Part shown: in pieces, positions 35,378-47,100 of the stretch
How the letters are laid out: each line of letters opens with the position of its first letter
Numbering within the stretch: position 1 is the stretch's first letter
Origin: [Phialemoniopsis] sp. UDSM-2020
Lineage: Eukaryota; Ascomycota; Sordariomycetes; Thyridiales; Thyridiaceae
Direction of reading: 5' to 3'
Assembly (NCBI GenBank): GCA_018873225.1
Contig: JAEILZ010000006.1
Location: 3,348,001-3,412,000 of the forward strand
Length of the DNA: 64,000 bases
Program-made: the position numbers and the translations under genes
The notes under the pieces: model-generated
What the model saw: the letters and a program-made list of their open reading frames with translations, nothing else
Told to the model about the DNA's origin: nothing
Database searches by the model: none

Positions 35378-36220
35378 ATGGCCCCAGCCGCAGTCTCGCC
35401 AGCACCTGCCCCTGCGCCCAAGCTCAACGGGCAGGACCTTCGTTCGAAGGAGTACTTTGACAAGAGAGCCACCGCAGAGATGGAGCAGCACATCAAGTTC
35501 CCCCAACGTACCTTGCAGGAGACTCTCGCCTGCGCCTGCCGGGTGATCGCCCTGAAACAAGAAGAGGCCGGCCTGGCGGGCCAGATCTCTGCCCGCTCCG
35601 AGAGGGGCGACGGCTTCTACTGGACGCTGCGCTTCGGTCTGGGCTGGGACGAAGCCACGCCTGAAGACTTCATCGAGGTCGACGGCGATCTCAACACCAT
35701 CACCGGCACCGGCATGCCCAACCCCGCCACTCGCTTCCACCTCTGGGTCTATGCCGCGAGGCCAGACATCCAGAGCATCGTCCACGTCCACTCGCCGTGG
35801 GTACAGGCCCTCGTGGCTGCGCGTCAGCCTCTTGTTGTCGCGCAGATGGACATGACACCTTTCTACAACGAGTGCGGCTACCTGGGCGACTGGCCCGGTG
35901 TACCTATTGCGGACCAGGAGGGTGTGATCATCTCTAAGGCACTGGGAAATAAGAGTTCCGTTCTCCTCGCGCACCACGGCCTCCTAACTGCAGGAAAGTC
36001 GGTCGAGATGGCTACATATCTTTGCGTTTACCTGGAACGGGCGGCTCGTACGCAAGTCCGGGCGTCATTCTCCGGACCCCTGAAGGAAGTCGACGGTGAG
36101 CTCGCCGCCGAGGCTGGTACTTATCTCCGCCAAGATAGGATCGTACGGGCTACTTTTGAGTACTGGTTCCGTCAGACCCTGGGATACAAGCCCTTAATTC
36201 TGTCCAGTCAGACGTCTTGA
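35378..36220 (+). CDS. Class II aldolase/adducin-domain protein
   Basis: A 280-residue intronless cytosolic protein. The N-terminal 35 residues are Ala/Pro-rich and disordered; the class II aldolase/adducin fold covers about residues 40-260. The zinc-site histidines are visible in IVHVHSPW and LLAHHGLL, with Glu in the preceding ECGY stretch and YLERAARTQ in the following helix. Fungal members of this family are mostly uncharacterised; catalytic relatives cleave phosphorylated ketoses or decarboxylate and cleave small hydroxy acids. Its divergent position to an organic-anion permease, with a second such permease and an M20 amidohydrolase nearby, suggests use in catabolism of an imported carboxylate. 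No frame defects are seen and the start context is CACAATGGCC. Confidence 0.88.
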   Translation: MAPAAVSPAPAPAPKLNGQDLRSKEYFDKRATAEMEQHIKFPQRTLQETLACACRVIALKQEEAGLAGQISARSERGDGFYWTLRFGLGWDEATPEDFIEVDGDLNTITGTGMPNPATRFHLWVYAARPDIQSIVHVHSPWVQALVAARQPLVVAQMDMTPFYNECGYLGDWPGVPIADQEGVIISKALGNKSSVLLAHHGLLTAGKSVEMATYLCVYLERAARTQVRASFSGPLKEVDGELAAEAGTYLRQDRIVRATFEYWFRQTLGYKPLILSSQTS

Positions 36221-36826
36221 ACAGCCTGCATTTACGAATGCCTTCCGAGTACTCGACTGGGCCTGAGCGCGTCACAAATTTGCATTGATGCTTTCGTATC
36301 TGTATGGCTCAAAGGGAAAATGACTGTCTTACCGAAGACGTCACGGCAATATCTTGTCTGCGATGTGTAATCTAGGTCATGTATCTTAAGTCTTCAGAAC
36401 AACAACGTTGGAGATCGCTAAACAGCTTTATTATCGATATGATTGCTCTGATCGTGTCCCCTAATTCAGCCTTGTCCAACCTAGCTGGTGCAACATTGGA
36501 GACAGCAATCACTTCTACTGCTGACTCTGCAACTCCATGGAAGATTTATCCATCGAATAAATGTCATCATCACCAATCGTTTTGACACCCTCAAGTAAGC
36601 GGCATATCAAGATGCTTGATGGGCCACCATGGCAATGAACGCGCAGATTTAGAGCTCCACATATAACTTCGCGGGGTTGGTCGCCAACTCCCCATCCTTT
36701 TGTGCGTGCTTCAGAGCTTTCCGTCTCTCGCAACATTTCTCTCCTATCTCGCTGCTTTTGCAGCAGTTCCTCCCTCTTTGACCGTTGAGCATGGGTCCTT
36801 CGTTCGAGCAATAGTCTCAGCCATCT
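36221..36826. other. Convergent 3' intergenic region
   Basis: Between the 3' ends of the aldolase gene (plus) and the second permease (minus). No supported gene. Short open frames at 36379-36585 and 36515-36811 look accidental. Confidence 0.45.
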
Positions 36827-38962
36827 TCACTCACGAGACGCATTAGATACACCATACTCCGATGAGGACGATGCTCGGTCTTCCATGATCTTGTGCTTCA
36901 AATCTCTTTGGTGCATATGTCGAATGGCGAGAACGGCAAGAAAGGCACAAGCACCGAATCCAGCTGTAATGTAATTACCAGTCACGATGTACGGTTGCTC
37001 TTTCGCTGGAAACGTAAAGATGTTTACCCACGCGGAGAAGATGTAGGAAAATGCATTCATCTGGACAGGCATCATCAGCTCCGTTGTATCCTAGGCACCA
37101 GAAGTCCGAAGAGAACATACCATGGCTGAAACATATGCCCTCTTCTCGGGATCACTTCGGTTGGTTTCGTTGACATAAGTCCAAGTGATGCCAGCCGATG
37201 TGCCGGACAGCGCAGTAAGGTCTGCAATGTTAGTGTGCGATTTGGAAGATTACAATACGGATTTACTCACAATACAGTGCCCAACGCGTCGCTTTATTCG
37301 GTGGGTGCACAGGGGTGGAAGCTAGCGCTGTTGGAAATATGATGGCCATGATGCTGGCAAACGCCATCCCAGGCCAGCGAGCTGACCCCGGAAGACTATC
37401 GGAAACCCAGGAGTTGATGAGAGTGAAGAAGATAGTCAAAAAGTTAATCTGCAGAGGATGTCAATATATGAGACTTGCAGGGGTGGGGGTGGACTAACTC
37501 CGAGAGGGATGATGTTGATGTTCGCAACAGAGAACACCGGAGGCTTCCCAGCAACGTTGTAGCTCTTGACCCAAAATATCACTGACAGTGTGTTAGTCGA
37601 CTCGGGCCGTGAGACACAGCATATGCGAGCAGCGACATGGAATTTGACATACTGGATCCACCGGGTTGACCAAATTGGCCGGAAAATGTAAAGAAGAGCG
37701 GAACTGCAGGGCACTGTGAGCGGCGCATCACGATTCTGGTCGATATGAGTCCTTACACAGGTACACGTGCCAGGTCTTGTGCCATCGTTTGATGTCCTTC
37801 CACTTGAACAAGCCGGTAAGCGGCTTTGTCTCCGTCGGCATGCGCGCACGAGCAAGCTTGACTTCCGCATCGGTGAAAATCCTAAACACACTTTAGTATA
37901 CAAAATTTGTTGGGGGTCAACAGGGAGTTGTCTTAAGACATACCAATTTGCCTTTGCGCGACTCGGGAGTTGCGGCATGGCAACCGCTGTCCAGAGGGCA
38001 CATGGTACGGATATGCAACCGCAAACACTTGGTGCCTCTGGTTAGTATCTCCTCTCCATGACGGTGACTCATGATAGCACTTACATGTACATCCATCGCC
38101 AACCAGCTAAGCCGTGACTCCCGTTCAAGCCGGTATAGACCGCCGCCATGAAGAAGCCGGAGAATATGGGACCGACCGACACAAAAATCTGGATCAGAGT
38201 GTTGCGTCGAGCTAGCTCGTGTGGCTTGTAATAGCTCGAGCACACATACATGACCGCGGGGAAGTGCCCGGCCTCGAACAAACCGACACTACCTTCTTTC
38301 AGCATGGTTCAGGTAGTATGGCTTCGAGGGGTTGTGAATTGACTTACAAGAAGCGGAAAACATAGAGCTCTGTTGTTGACTTTACACTGGCGTGTGCAAA
38401 GGTAAAGATACTCCATGACAGTTCGAGGAAGGCAATATACAAGGGGACGTTGACCCTGGTCAGCAGCAAGTTCGAGGGGATCTGGCCAAGGATATAGGCG
38501 GCACTCCAGACCGCGGTGGCGTAATTCAGCTCGTTGCCGTAGAGCGAAAGATCTTCTTTCATGCCGCTGTCTATGATTCGCCCATGTTAGAAACACCTGC
38601 GTCAGGGATGGTTCCTGGGACAAACCCACTGAAGGCATTGGTTATGTTGACCTGATCTAGATAGCGACACATGACGCCCAGGGCGGAGGCACTGATCAGT
38701 GTGAGATCTAGCTTGGTCAGGAATCGTGCTTCTTCTGGAGGTACATCCAGGGCTGCCAAACTTCATTAGCTCTCAGCCCGTTGAGCTGGTGTCGATATCG
38801 GATCTTACTTGACCAAAAGAAAGACCGCCAGGTCCGCTTCGATTCATGATAGAACACAACTCCATCAGGAGGAAGGTCTACGACGGCAGCCTTTGAACTA
38901 TCTCCAGTCTTGTTGACGGAGACGTCGACGTCCTTCTGGGACTTGTCAATCGGAAAGCCCAT
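36827..38962 (-). CDS. MFS permease, nicotinate/pantothenate (Tna1/Fen2/Liz1) type
   Basis: Permease of 519 residues in eleven exons: 38962-38809, 38752-38630, 38570-38348, 38288-38085, 38027-37944, 37881-37757, 37703-37653, 37581-37499, 37448-37271, 37221-37121 and 37060-36827. All junctions keep frame and the sum is an exact number of codons. Features: VMCRYLDQVNITNAF joined to NSGMKEDLSLYGNELN, GQIPSNLLLTR, VGLFEAGHFPAVMYVCSSYY, GWRWMYIVCGCISVP and FSGQFGQPGGSMIFW. These mark the pantothenate/nicotinate branch of the anion:cation symporters. The N-terminal 60 residues are polar. The transport substrate is probably a small organic acid or amide. It is neighbour to the M20 amidohydrolase, which could hydrolyse the imported compound. 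Confidence 0.9.
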
Positions 38963-39726
38963 CTTTTCTGTTCCGCACAGGTGCAGCTGCTACTGTTGGA
39001 ACTGCCTCTTACGACTCGGCATTTAATTCACCATAGGTGCCGGTACGGAGTTTAAGTATCGAAACTAATCCATGACTCTGCTACTAGAGCGGGGATCGCT
39101 GTTGTCGTCTTTCGCCGCGTGCATGGCGACATGCAGGGTGGCGCCGCCGTCACGAGGTCTCGACCAACATGTTCTTTCGCGCGGGAACCTCGAATTGAAC
39201 TTGGTGGTTCTTATATCTGCACAGTAGCTAACATGTCGTCCGTTTTATTAACAAACATATTGACTTGGAGTCTAAGCAGTTTCCGAAGAGTGTAGAGACG
39301 ACCGCATGTGTGAACTCTCAAGGCAATGTCGCGAAGTCAAACGTGGCGACGACTTTTGCACGAAGGTTACAAGCATTTATAAGCATGGCAATCATGCAAA
39401 GATAAGTGGAATTGCCGCATTGTGAACTATCGCTAAAACCTCGTTCTGTATGGGTGGTTTACGGTCCAGGCGCCCACGGCATTCAATGGCGTACAGTTGG
39501 GGCGCCAACTAAGGACGGGCACACGCAGTCTATTAACGCGAAGTTTTGCACTGAAGGGGATTCGCATTGCGACTGTGTATCTGCGACGCTAGCCATTGCA
39601 AGAGACGTGAATGCATTGGTCCAGCGCAAGTGGGTGAGAACCCCCACATGTCGCAATCCAATGCCGGTCATGCGCAACGGCATCTATCTCAAGCGTTTAC
39701 CCCGGTTGGTGGGAAAGCGGCCTAGC
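38963..39726. other. Intergenic, promoter of the second permease
   Basis: 764 bp between the permease start and the amidohydrolase stop, both minus strand. Coding frames here (for example 39406-40155 plus) are shadows that overlap the amidohydrolase's last exon. No independent gene is supported. Confidence 0.45.
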
Positions 39727-41264
39727 TCATTCATGACAACAGCCGGACCCATGAGGCACATCTTCGACACTGGCAAGTCCTCCGCGAGCTTTCTTGTCCT
39801 CCTCAAAATCTTGCTTGACCCGAGCAGCGATATTGTCGTCAGTAAGGATGTTCCAGCCGGCAACAGCCATGCCCTTGGCCACCGGAAGACATTTGTCGTG
39901 AGCCTCTCTCGACCCGGCAAATGCAGTGAACCCTGGGGTGTGGTTGAAGGAGCCCGGTGCCGCGGGGATGCCGACAATGGCATGGAAGGCAGGACACTCG
40001 TAGCTGACATTGCCTGGTATCAGAGGAGCTGGTCAGATTTGAATCCAGTATTGATGTCAAATTTAGACTCACCTTGGTCAGTAGATCCAGACACAGGACT
40101 AGCGTTGAGGTCACACCCGACCTTGCTGCCGAGCTTGCCCATGGCGTCCGCGTAGAGCGTGCAGATGGGCTTGTTAGGCCTCACATCTGCACAAGTGTTG
40201 CGACTAGTCCGGGAAAGAAACAATCAGCCAAGCTCCCTCCCTCACTACCAACTCTTTACATTCTCAAAGGCACAAGCAATAGAACTCACATCTCAAACTC
40301 AACAGTGCACCCGGTCTGCATCGCCGCCCCCTCAAAGCACCTCTTCGCCCGGCCAAGCAACTCGTCCGCCCCCTCGAGCGTCGGGCTGCGGATGTAGTAG
40401 TCGAGCGCCGCGTCGGCCGTGATGACGTTGGGCCGCGTCCCGCCCTTGGTGATGACGCCGTGGATCCGCTGCTCGGGCCGGATCTGCTGCCGCAGCGCGC
40501 TGATGCCGCCGTACGCCAGCACCACGGCGTCGAGCGCGTTGACCCCCTGCCACGGGTTGATCGCCGCGTGCGCGGGTTTTCCGGTGTAATGCACCGAGAA
40601 CTTGTGGTTCGCGAGCGTGGGCATGTAGGAGTGGCCCGCGAAGCCCGGTCCGCATGAGGACTCGGGGCCCGGGTGCGCCATCAGGCAGGCATCGACGTCA
40701 GCGTAGGCGCCCGCCGCGACGAGGCGCGCTTTACCGCCGCCACCCTCTTCGGCCGGGGTACCGACGAGGCGGACGCGGCCTGGTAGGCCGCTTGACTTGA
40801 GGGCTTCGGCCAGGCCGAGGAAAGCGCCGATGGACATCATGGCGATCAGGTTGTGCCCGCAGGCGTGGCCCATGTCGGGCAGGGCGTCGTACTCGGCATT
40901 GAAGGCTACGACGCGGCCGCCGGAGCCGAACTCGACGACGAAAGAGGTGTCGACGCCGTACGCGTGCCGACGTACGGTGTACCCGAGAGACTCGAGCAGG
41001 GCCGCGATGTTGTCGTGGGCCTTGAACTCTGCGTAGGCTAGCTCCGGGTTACTGTGGATCTGATGAAGGGAAAGGCAAGGTTAACACCATATCTGTCTGA
41101 CCTTGAAATGCAAGGTGTATACTTGGGAACAGTACCAGCTGGCCGATCTTCCATAGCTCATCGTCGTGTCGATCGATGGAGTCGACAATGGACTTGAAGG
41201 TGGCGCTTGTCTCTGAGCCAAGGGTCCAGGCTTCCTTCTGTGGGCTGCCTGAGTGTGACATCAT
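39727..41264 (-). CDS. M20-family amidohydrolase (aminoacylase / PM20D2-like peptidase)
   Basis: Zinc-type amidase of the M20 family (amidohydrolase/PM20D2 branch), 438 residues in four exons: 41264-41136, 41059-40290, 40203-40073 and 40013-39727. It would hydrolyse an N-acyl or aminoacyl amide bond in the cytosol. Motifs: IVDSIDRHDDELWKIGQ, IHSNPELAY across junction 1, NAEYDALPDMGHACGHNLIA (metal ligands), GTPAEEGGGGKA (general base Glu pair) and a dimerisation domain beginning HKFSVHYTGKPAHAA. The last exon ends SVEDVPHGSGCCHE. The frame stays open upstream to ATG 41537, which would add 91 residues that do not resemble the family; I prefer the MM start at 41264/41261. It lies beside a nicotinate/pantothenate-type permease, so the substrate may be an amide-linked carboxylate. 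Confidence 0.88.
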
Positions 41265-42414
41265 GAAGAGCTGAAAAGCGATTACCGGATCCAGATCTTT
41301 TTGGCCTAACCTGTACGTTTCCGGTACCTGAGCACATCTAGGGATAAAAAAAGAATCTCCAGGTTTACCCTCTGCATACCGTTTATGTAACTGCGCCTGG
41401 GGCGAGACATTCTCTAAAGGCATGACTGGGGTCAAGAAACCATGTACCTGCGTTGAACTCAATTCAAGGAGCTGATACTTTGTCAAGTCAGGTATGGGGA
41501 GCTCAGCTGCTGTTGCTCGTGTCAGAGAGTTTGACATGTCTCACAATCCCTCGAGATCCCACATGTGGACCAATCACAAGCTCACCAAAACTTTGTTCCA
41601 GCAAACGCAGTGGAGCTTCTCGCGAATCTAGTCCGCCTGCCAAGGGAGCCACCGGCCAGCACATGCCATCAGCTGATATGGAGCTGAGAGAAGAAGCAAT
41701 GTGACAAGCAGGGCGATTCAGCCAAGGGATGTTTTAGTGTCTTTGACTCGTCCGAAAACAGACGTTCTGTCCATTTGAGGCAGCTGCATCCTGAATCTGA
41801 CAGCGGGTGAGTCGCACGTAAAGGTGGAGTGTCCAGCTGTGTTGACAGGGCGGAACCTAGGGCGGGAATGTGCCAAGGCCAGCATCCTCTTTCAGCACAT
41901 GGGAACTCCCGAGATCGAGTTGACGGAGCCTGGTACGAAGATAGCTCCGCATGGGACCGGGAGGATTCGACATGTCGCAGAGTCCGGATTCTGGTAGAGG
42001 ATATGACTGGTGAAGGTCACTTCCCAGACGACATGAGAACGGCACGTCGATCCTGAGAACAAGTCGTAAATGTGGACACACCTGCCGGCCCTACACAGTG
42101 AGGTGTCCCAGAGACAGTAATTGGTAGCTATCACCGTACCATTCACTCATTTTGCTGATAATACGCGTAATATTTGCTAATCGACGCGGCCAAGGTTGGA
42201 TCGACTCCAGTTCACCACGGCCACAAAATTCGTACCTCATTACAGTGGTGCATTGCGTTCCATCTCAGAAGTCGGCCAGCTCCAACAGATCCTCTCTGAC
42301 ACCTCATCTTTGACCTCGTAATGCTAGCGCCAAGCTCGTCCTCGGAGCTACGACACTGACTAGGTCAAGTAATTCACGCAAGCACACAAGTCCTGCAAGA
42401 CAGAGTTCGGCTCC
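41265..42414. other. Intergenic, upstream of the amidohydrolase
   Basis: About 1.15 kb. The first 270 bases are an open extension of the amidohydrolase frame of doubtful meaning; the rest has no supported gene. It includes the promoter of the amidohydrolase and the 3' flank of the small cysteine-tailed protein. Confidence 0.4.
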
Positions 42415-42730
42415 TTAGATGATGCAGAAGTCGCACGGGATGGGACACGGCACGCAGAAGCAGAACCGGCCGGGGCAGGCGCCGCTGCGCTCACCGCCGC
42501 GCAGGCGGAGCTCCGACTCGGTCTCGAGGTGAGGCTGCTCGGGCCCTGTAAATCATACAGTCAATTTCGCCATTCTCCTGCGATGGGCCTTGAGGGAAGC
42601 AAAAGTTCATGCACGTACTCATCGGTGCGTTCGGCGCGGGCTGGGTGCCCAACACGGCCGGTGTCGGGCGGGAGAGGTCGTCTGTGGCAGGGGCGGCCTG
42701 AGGGCTGTAGGTGGGCTGCGATGGTGACAT
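42415..42730 (-). CDS. Small Pro-rich protein with LRLRGG motif and cysteine-rich C-terminus
   Basis: Predicted 80-residue protein in two exons, 42730-42619 and 42545-42415, joined at A|GG to give APMRPEQPHLE. The N-terminal half is Pro/Ala/Thr-rich and disordered, with no signal peptide. Then comes ELRLRGGERSGACPGRF and a hydrophobic cysteine tail FCFCVPCPIPCDFCII with six cysteines including the one in GACPG. The hexapeptide LRLRGG is identical to the C-terminal end of ubiquitin, but no ubiquitin fold precedes it. The tail resembles the membrane-associated cysteine tails of CYSTM-type proteins and could be palmitoylated; the last Cys is third from the end, so it is not a CAAX box. The donor is GTACGT and the acceptor TTACAG. 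Function unknown. Confidence 0.68.
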
Positions 42731-43394
42731 CTTGTAGGAATATATGGTTATATAAGATGTACTGATATGCGATTTCTAGATTTCTCGGCGTGCGGGATAT
42801 GAGATTCTTAGGTCGGGCTTGGAAAAGGTCTCGGCATCTAGGAAGAAAAGGGATGGAGTGAGATCAATCAGTTGGGGCGGTCGGTAGGCGGCGATCGTGC
42901 CCGGCAGTCGTAGCTGACCCGCCCGCTTAATTTCCTTGGCGGAGGCTGACAGCCAAGGGTGACGTCATCCTCTGCGCGTACAAAAATTGTGGTGATGCTC
43001 GTATCGAGCTGATTTCGAAATTCACATGCAAGTGCGGCTGACTGGCATCAAAGTATGAGGAGTGCTGAGGCATCGTTGGCTCGGCAGATTCCGCAGGTGA
43101 ATACAAGGCAAAAATAACATTATCTTTATGCTCGTGATGCACGCTACCTACTACGAGATTGTTGTGTATATATATGCAATGCGCGCCCATGTATGAATGA
43201 ACCCTCATCATGCTCATGAAGAACAAGAAAACCACGGTTGTCGTCATCAGTCTATCAATGTGTATGCTCCCCGGAACAAGGAAATGAAAACAGGAAGAGA
43301 CGAAATACAATAAGCATCCGTTTCGTTTCGTGACAACATGCCGAAGCAACATGGATGAAAGAACACAATCATTAAAAAGGAAAGAACATCGCGT
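42731..43394. other. Intergenic region upstream of the small protein gene
   Basis: Between the small protein's start and the C6 regulator's stop. No supported gene; the minus-strand frame 42927-43352 overlaps the regulator's 3' flank and is unlikely to be coding. Confidence 0.45.
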
Positions 43395-45682
43395 TCATAC
43401 AAACAATCCTATGCCCTCATTCTGTCCGACATTGAATCGCGCGTGCACATTGACCGTGCCCATCGCCGGTCCGCTCTCCAGAGGCCGCACGATCCAGACA
43501 GATCTGCGCTTGGACTTGCGGAAGAGGTTGTCATCTAAATAATCAGGTTAGCCGAATGCTCATTTTCAGATCTGCACATGTTCAAACTCACCCTTGGCCG
43601 GCGGATACACGGCATTGTAATTGTAATCAACGCTCCTCTCACCAAACGTCGGGAACGGCGTAAATGCCGGCAAAAAGGCGGGCGCCTGGTTCAGCGAGCC
43701 AAAGTCGGCCGTCGAGGCGTAATAATCCGGGTTCACATCCTGTGCAGCCGGAGGTACGCCGGTCGGCTGAGGCGCCATGCTGACGGTGGGCAACGGAGGA
43801 GGCGCGGACGCGCCCATCTCTTGGCCGAGCATCTGGTACGGCGGCGCCGGGTCATCGGCGGCTGCCCCCGCTGTTGTCGCGACGTAGTAGTCAGAGTTGG
43901 CACCTCCTTCCTGTAGATGCGGAGGCACCTCGGCCACGTCGGCGTAGTAGTCCGGGTTGCCGTCCATCTGGCCAAACGTATGCAGCTCCGGGCACGGCAT
44001 GGGCACGAGCGAACTCGGCTCAGCATGGTGCCTGGGTGCCTGTGCGGAAGCTCTTTTGGCATCTACCTCCCCTGCCGTCACGGGTGGCGGAGGTAGTATA
44101 TTCCCCCAGACAAACGACTCCATCTTGGACCACCGGTCGGCCGCGGCCTCAATGGTGCGCTGCTCGACGGCCGTCTCGAGCTTGATGCCCAGCATGGACC
44201 CCAGGAAAATCAGGTGGTGCGCGAGCATTTGGCACAGGTGTTCTTTCATCGCGAGCCACAGCGTCGGGCTGCGCTGAAGGTCAGCGCTGAGGACCTTTTC
44301 GTGCGGAAACGACGGCGACCCCGTCGTCAGCTCGGTCGTGTAGCCCAGACCCAAGATCAGGCCCAGGATGACGAGGAAGATCGTGCGGTGCGCGTCCTTG
44401 TTGTTGGGGAAGCGCGCGAGAAATTGCGGCGTCAGGATGCGGTCGAGCCTGCCGAAAATGCGGTACCCGGAGATCTGGCCCACGCCGCAGAGGTCCTCGT
44501 GCGCGACGCCGCGCTCGGTGGCCCAGCGGTTGTGCCCGAGCGAGGTGGACAGCAGGAAGTTGCGGAAGTCGTGGGCAAAGTCGTCGTCGACGGTGGCCTG
44601 CAGGGACGAGAAGAGCTGGCGCGAGCAGAGCAGGCCGATGAGGCTGCCGCTCTGGACGCTGAAGTCGGGCTGGGTGAGCCAGCGGGCGATGGTCTCGTCG
44701 ATGGCCTCGCCGTCGAGGTGCGGGTCGCTCGTGGCGAGCATGGAGATCTTGTGGGCTAGGGGGTGCGCTGTGCTCAGCATCTGCTCTAGTCCGTCGCCTA
44801 TAGTACATTGTTAGATATGATGCGCTTCACATGATTTCAAATCAAATGATTCTGAAATTAAAAAAAAAAAAAAAAAAAAATTTTCAATTGCCGGTCTGTC
44901 GACTTTTTGAGTGCTCACCTTGAAATATGTTGACATCGACAAATCTTGTTCTAACGCAGTAGCAGAATGAGAGGACTCGGCGCTCAAACCCCTTCACTGC
45001 CGACGATAGACATGCCTCGCATGGACTATCCATTGAGCACTATACATTTTGGTGTTAGTATAATTGAGACTGAGGTCGTGATTTTTTCTTCTTCTTCTTC
45101 TTCACAGATCATGCGACTCACCTGGATCTTGAGCATCTTACACCTCAAGCACGCCCCCACCCGCCTCACCTTCCTCACCTTCTCCTTCTCCTCGGCGGTA
45201 AACGTCCTCCGGCTCTGCTTGGCCGCCGCCGACGCCGACGACGACGACCCCGAGTCGGGGCTAGGCGCGCTCACGGCGCGGAAGCAGCCCACCCTCCGCG
45301 CAAACGACGACGGAGGGTCATAGGCTTCGCGTCTGGTGGTGGCAGTCATGTCCGATACAGAAGCCACTGCCTCATCGTACAGCGCGGCGATGGTAGACAG
45401 AAGCCGCGAGCGATTGACAGAACTAAAAGGCAGCAATGGGAGTCTAGTATCTCCTCTGCTGGCAGCCCGGCGGGCCGCAGCAGCGGCAGTGGGAAGTCCA
45501 GACTTGGGTTGGAGGTGCCTCTTATTGACCCTGGAGGCGACGGCGTCGGGACGGGACATGCGCCTCATCAGGGCTGCGGAGGAGGAGGAGGAGGGTGAGG
45601 GGGAGGCTCTGCTGTGTGATGATGTGTATGATGTGCCGACAGGGGAGGATACCGAAGTTTCCATGTTGGGCTTAGCGTGCAT
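43395..45682 (-). CDS. C6 zinc-finger transcription factor, GACLRCK family
   Basis: Nuclear regulator of 675 residues in four exons: 45682-45122, 45039-44919, 44797-43592 and 43534-43395. An N-terminal Ser/Ala-rich segment of about 150 residues precedes the basic KVRKVRRVGACLRCKMLKIQ; exon 2 starts with the third cysteine and continues SMDSPCEACLSS, so the zinc cluster spans intron 1. The long C-terminal part contains helical blocks (DDDFAHDFRNFLL, AMKEHLCQMLAHHLIFLGSM) and a Tyr/Pro-rich activation-like region with repeated NPDYYA motifs. The protein ends with a basic RKSKRRSVWIVRPLE block. Intron 2 includes a 21-base A run on the plus strand. Start could be ATG 45682 or 45664. It belongs to a conserved Pezizomycotina family with little functional data. 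Confidence 0.85.
44860..44880. repeat. A21 homopolymer inside intron 2 of the C6 regulator
   Basis: Twenty-one A in a row on the plus strand (T on the coding strand), directly before TTTTC. It works as a long pyrimidine run inside the intron, not right at the acceptor. Length is likely to vary between isolates or reads. Confidence 0.9.
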
Positions 45683-46293
45683 GAGACCCTCGCAGGGCCC
45701 TGCTTCTTTGCCCTGCGTCCTCTCTGCTTTTTTTCCCTCTGGATCGGCCTATATGGTCCCTTGCTTGGGGCTCGGGTTGCGTTGCGTCTAACGATGCCGC
45801 TGCCGGCTGCCTGGCTGGGGAGACTGCGCGGCCTATCGGGAGGATGGAGTGAGGGGGTGGCAGTGGTGGCAGCAGGAAGCAGTGATGAGCAGCAGCGGGC
45901 GTGGGTGGTGGTGGTGCGAGCCCGGGTTGATGTACGAGCGGCTGGATGTAAGTGCGGTTTGGCGCAAGTGCGTGTGAGTGTGAGTGGTCCCGTTGTATGT
46001 GTATAAGTAAGCGTGCGTGTTGTTTCGTGTGTAATAGCGGATATGCAGGGCCGGCGTCATTGATTATCTCTTGTCAGATCTCATGGGATGTGATAGTATT
46101 CCTTTTCGGCAAAGGAGGAGCAACACGGGCAGTAGTGGCCGGAAGGGCGGGCGTGGGGTCTAAATCCGAGGGGGGTCGCAGGCATCTTAAAGGGAAAATA
46201 GGGAAAATAGAGAAATGGAGAAAAGACGATGGCAAAAGGGAAAAAGGTACATGTGTTTACTAAAGCTACCTACTTTACGCACGATCCAGGTGA

Positions 46294-46338
46294 TGAGTGA
46301 GTGAGTGAGTGTGTGTGTGAGCCAGCGTGTGTGTGTAC
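46294..46338. repeat. GAGT/GT microsatellite
   Basis: Runs of (GAGT)n followed by (GT)n, then a second (GT)n after a short break. A simple sequence repeat without coding role. Confidence 0.85.
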
Positions 46339-47064
46339 TTGTGATGGCGGGCGGTGGTGGGTGGGTGCAGGTGGTGGTGTCAATCTCCAAGGTCAAGGTC
46401 AAGAAAGACAACAAGTAGATCGAGTCGGTCGGGTAAACTAGAGGCTAGAGCCAAGATGGGATTGTTGGGCAAACAAGCTTAGCTGGGGCTTGCTCGATTC
46501 AAGCTGGCTGTGCAGGGCGACGGGCGGTACGGGATACACAAGAAGAATCAACGGACTGGACCAGAACCACCAAGGAACCACACAAAAGGATGGCCTCGGC
46601 GGGTCTCATCAGCTGGTCCGGGACTGGGACCGAGACTCCAAGCATTGATCCCAAGTCACAGACCAGACAGACCATTACTCCGTACATCCTGAATCTTTGC
46701 GACTAGGCCAGTCCTTCAATGTAAGGTTTCAGCAGCGCCGGTAGCAGCGTCACATCTGCAATCTGCAATCTGGGTCTGGGGTGGGCAAAAAAAGAAGAGG
46801 ACACGCTTGGCAAGGGTTGTTCCAAGGGTTCGACTGCATGGGTGTGTACATCGATACAGAGTTTCCCAGGGTCCCCTCCTCACCGAATATGCATGCATGT
46901 CCGGGCCAGTCCAAGGTTTGGTTTGAAACGGCACAGCATCCATCGATCATCCTGCCGTTGCCTGTCTGCCTGCCGGGGGTTACAAACAAATGGGCCAGCC
47001 CTGTCAGAGGCGAAAGAGAGAAAAAGGGTTCGTAATGGATACGATCCAATTACCGGGATTGCTG

Positions 47065-47100
47065 GAATGGGAATGGGATGGGGATGGGATGGATGGATGG
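47065..47100. repeat. GATGG-type short tandem repeat
   Basis: Imperfect repeats of GGGAT and GGATG units in a row. A simple sequence repeat. Confidence 0.8.

Noticed and set aside
39684..40010. Minus frame ending TNRGKRLR as the amidohydrolase C-terminus
   Set aside because: The spliced phase selects another frame that ends at 39727; exon lengths only sum to whole codons with that end.
44214..44759. 181-aa plus-strand open frame
   Set aside because: Antisense shadow of exon 3 of the C6 regulator; no splice or family support.
46820..46840. GGGTTCGACTGC resembling a tRNA B box
   Set aside because: No matching A box and no cloverleaf can be folded around it by eye.
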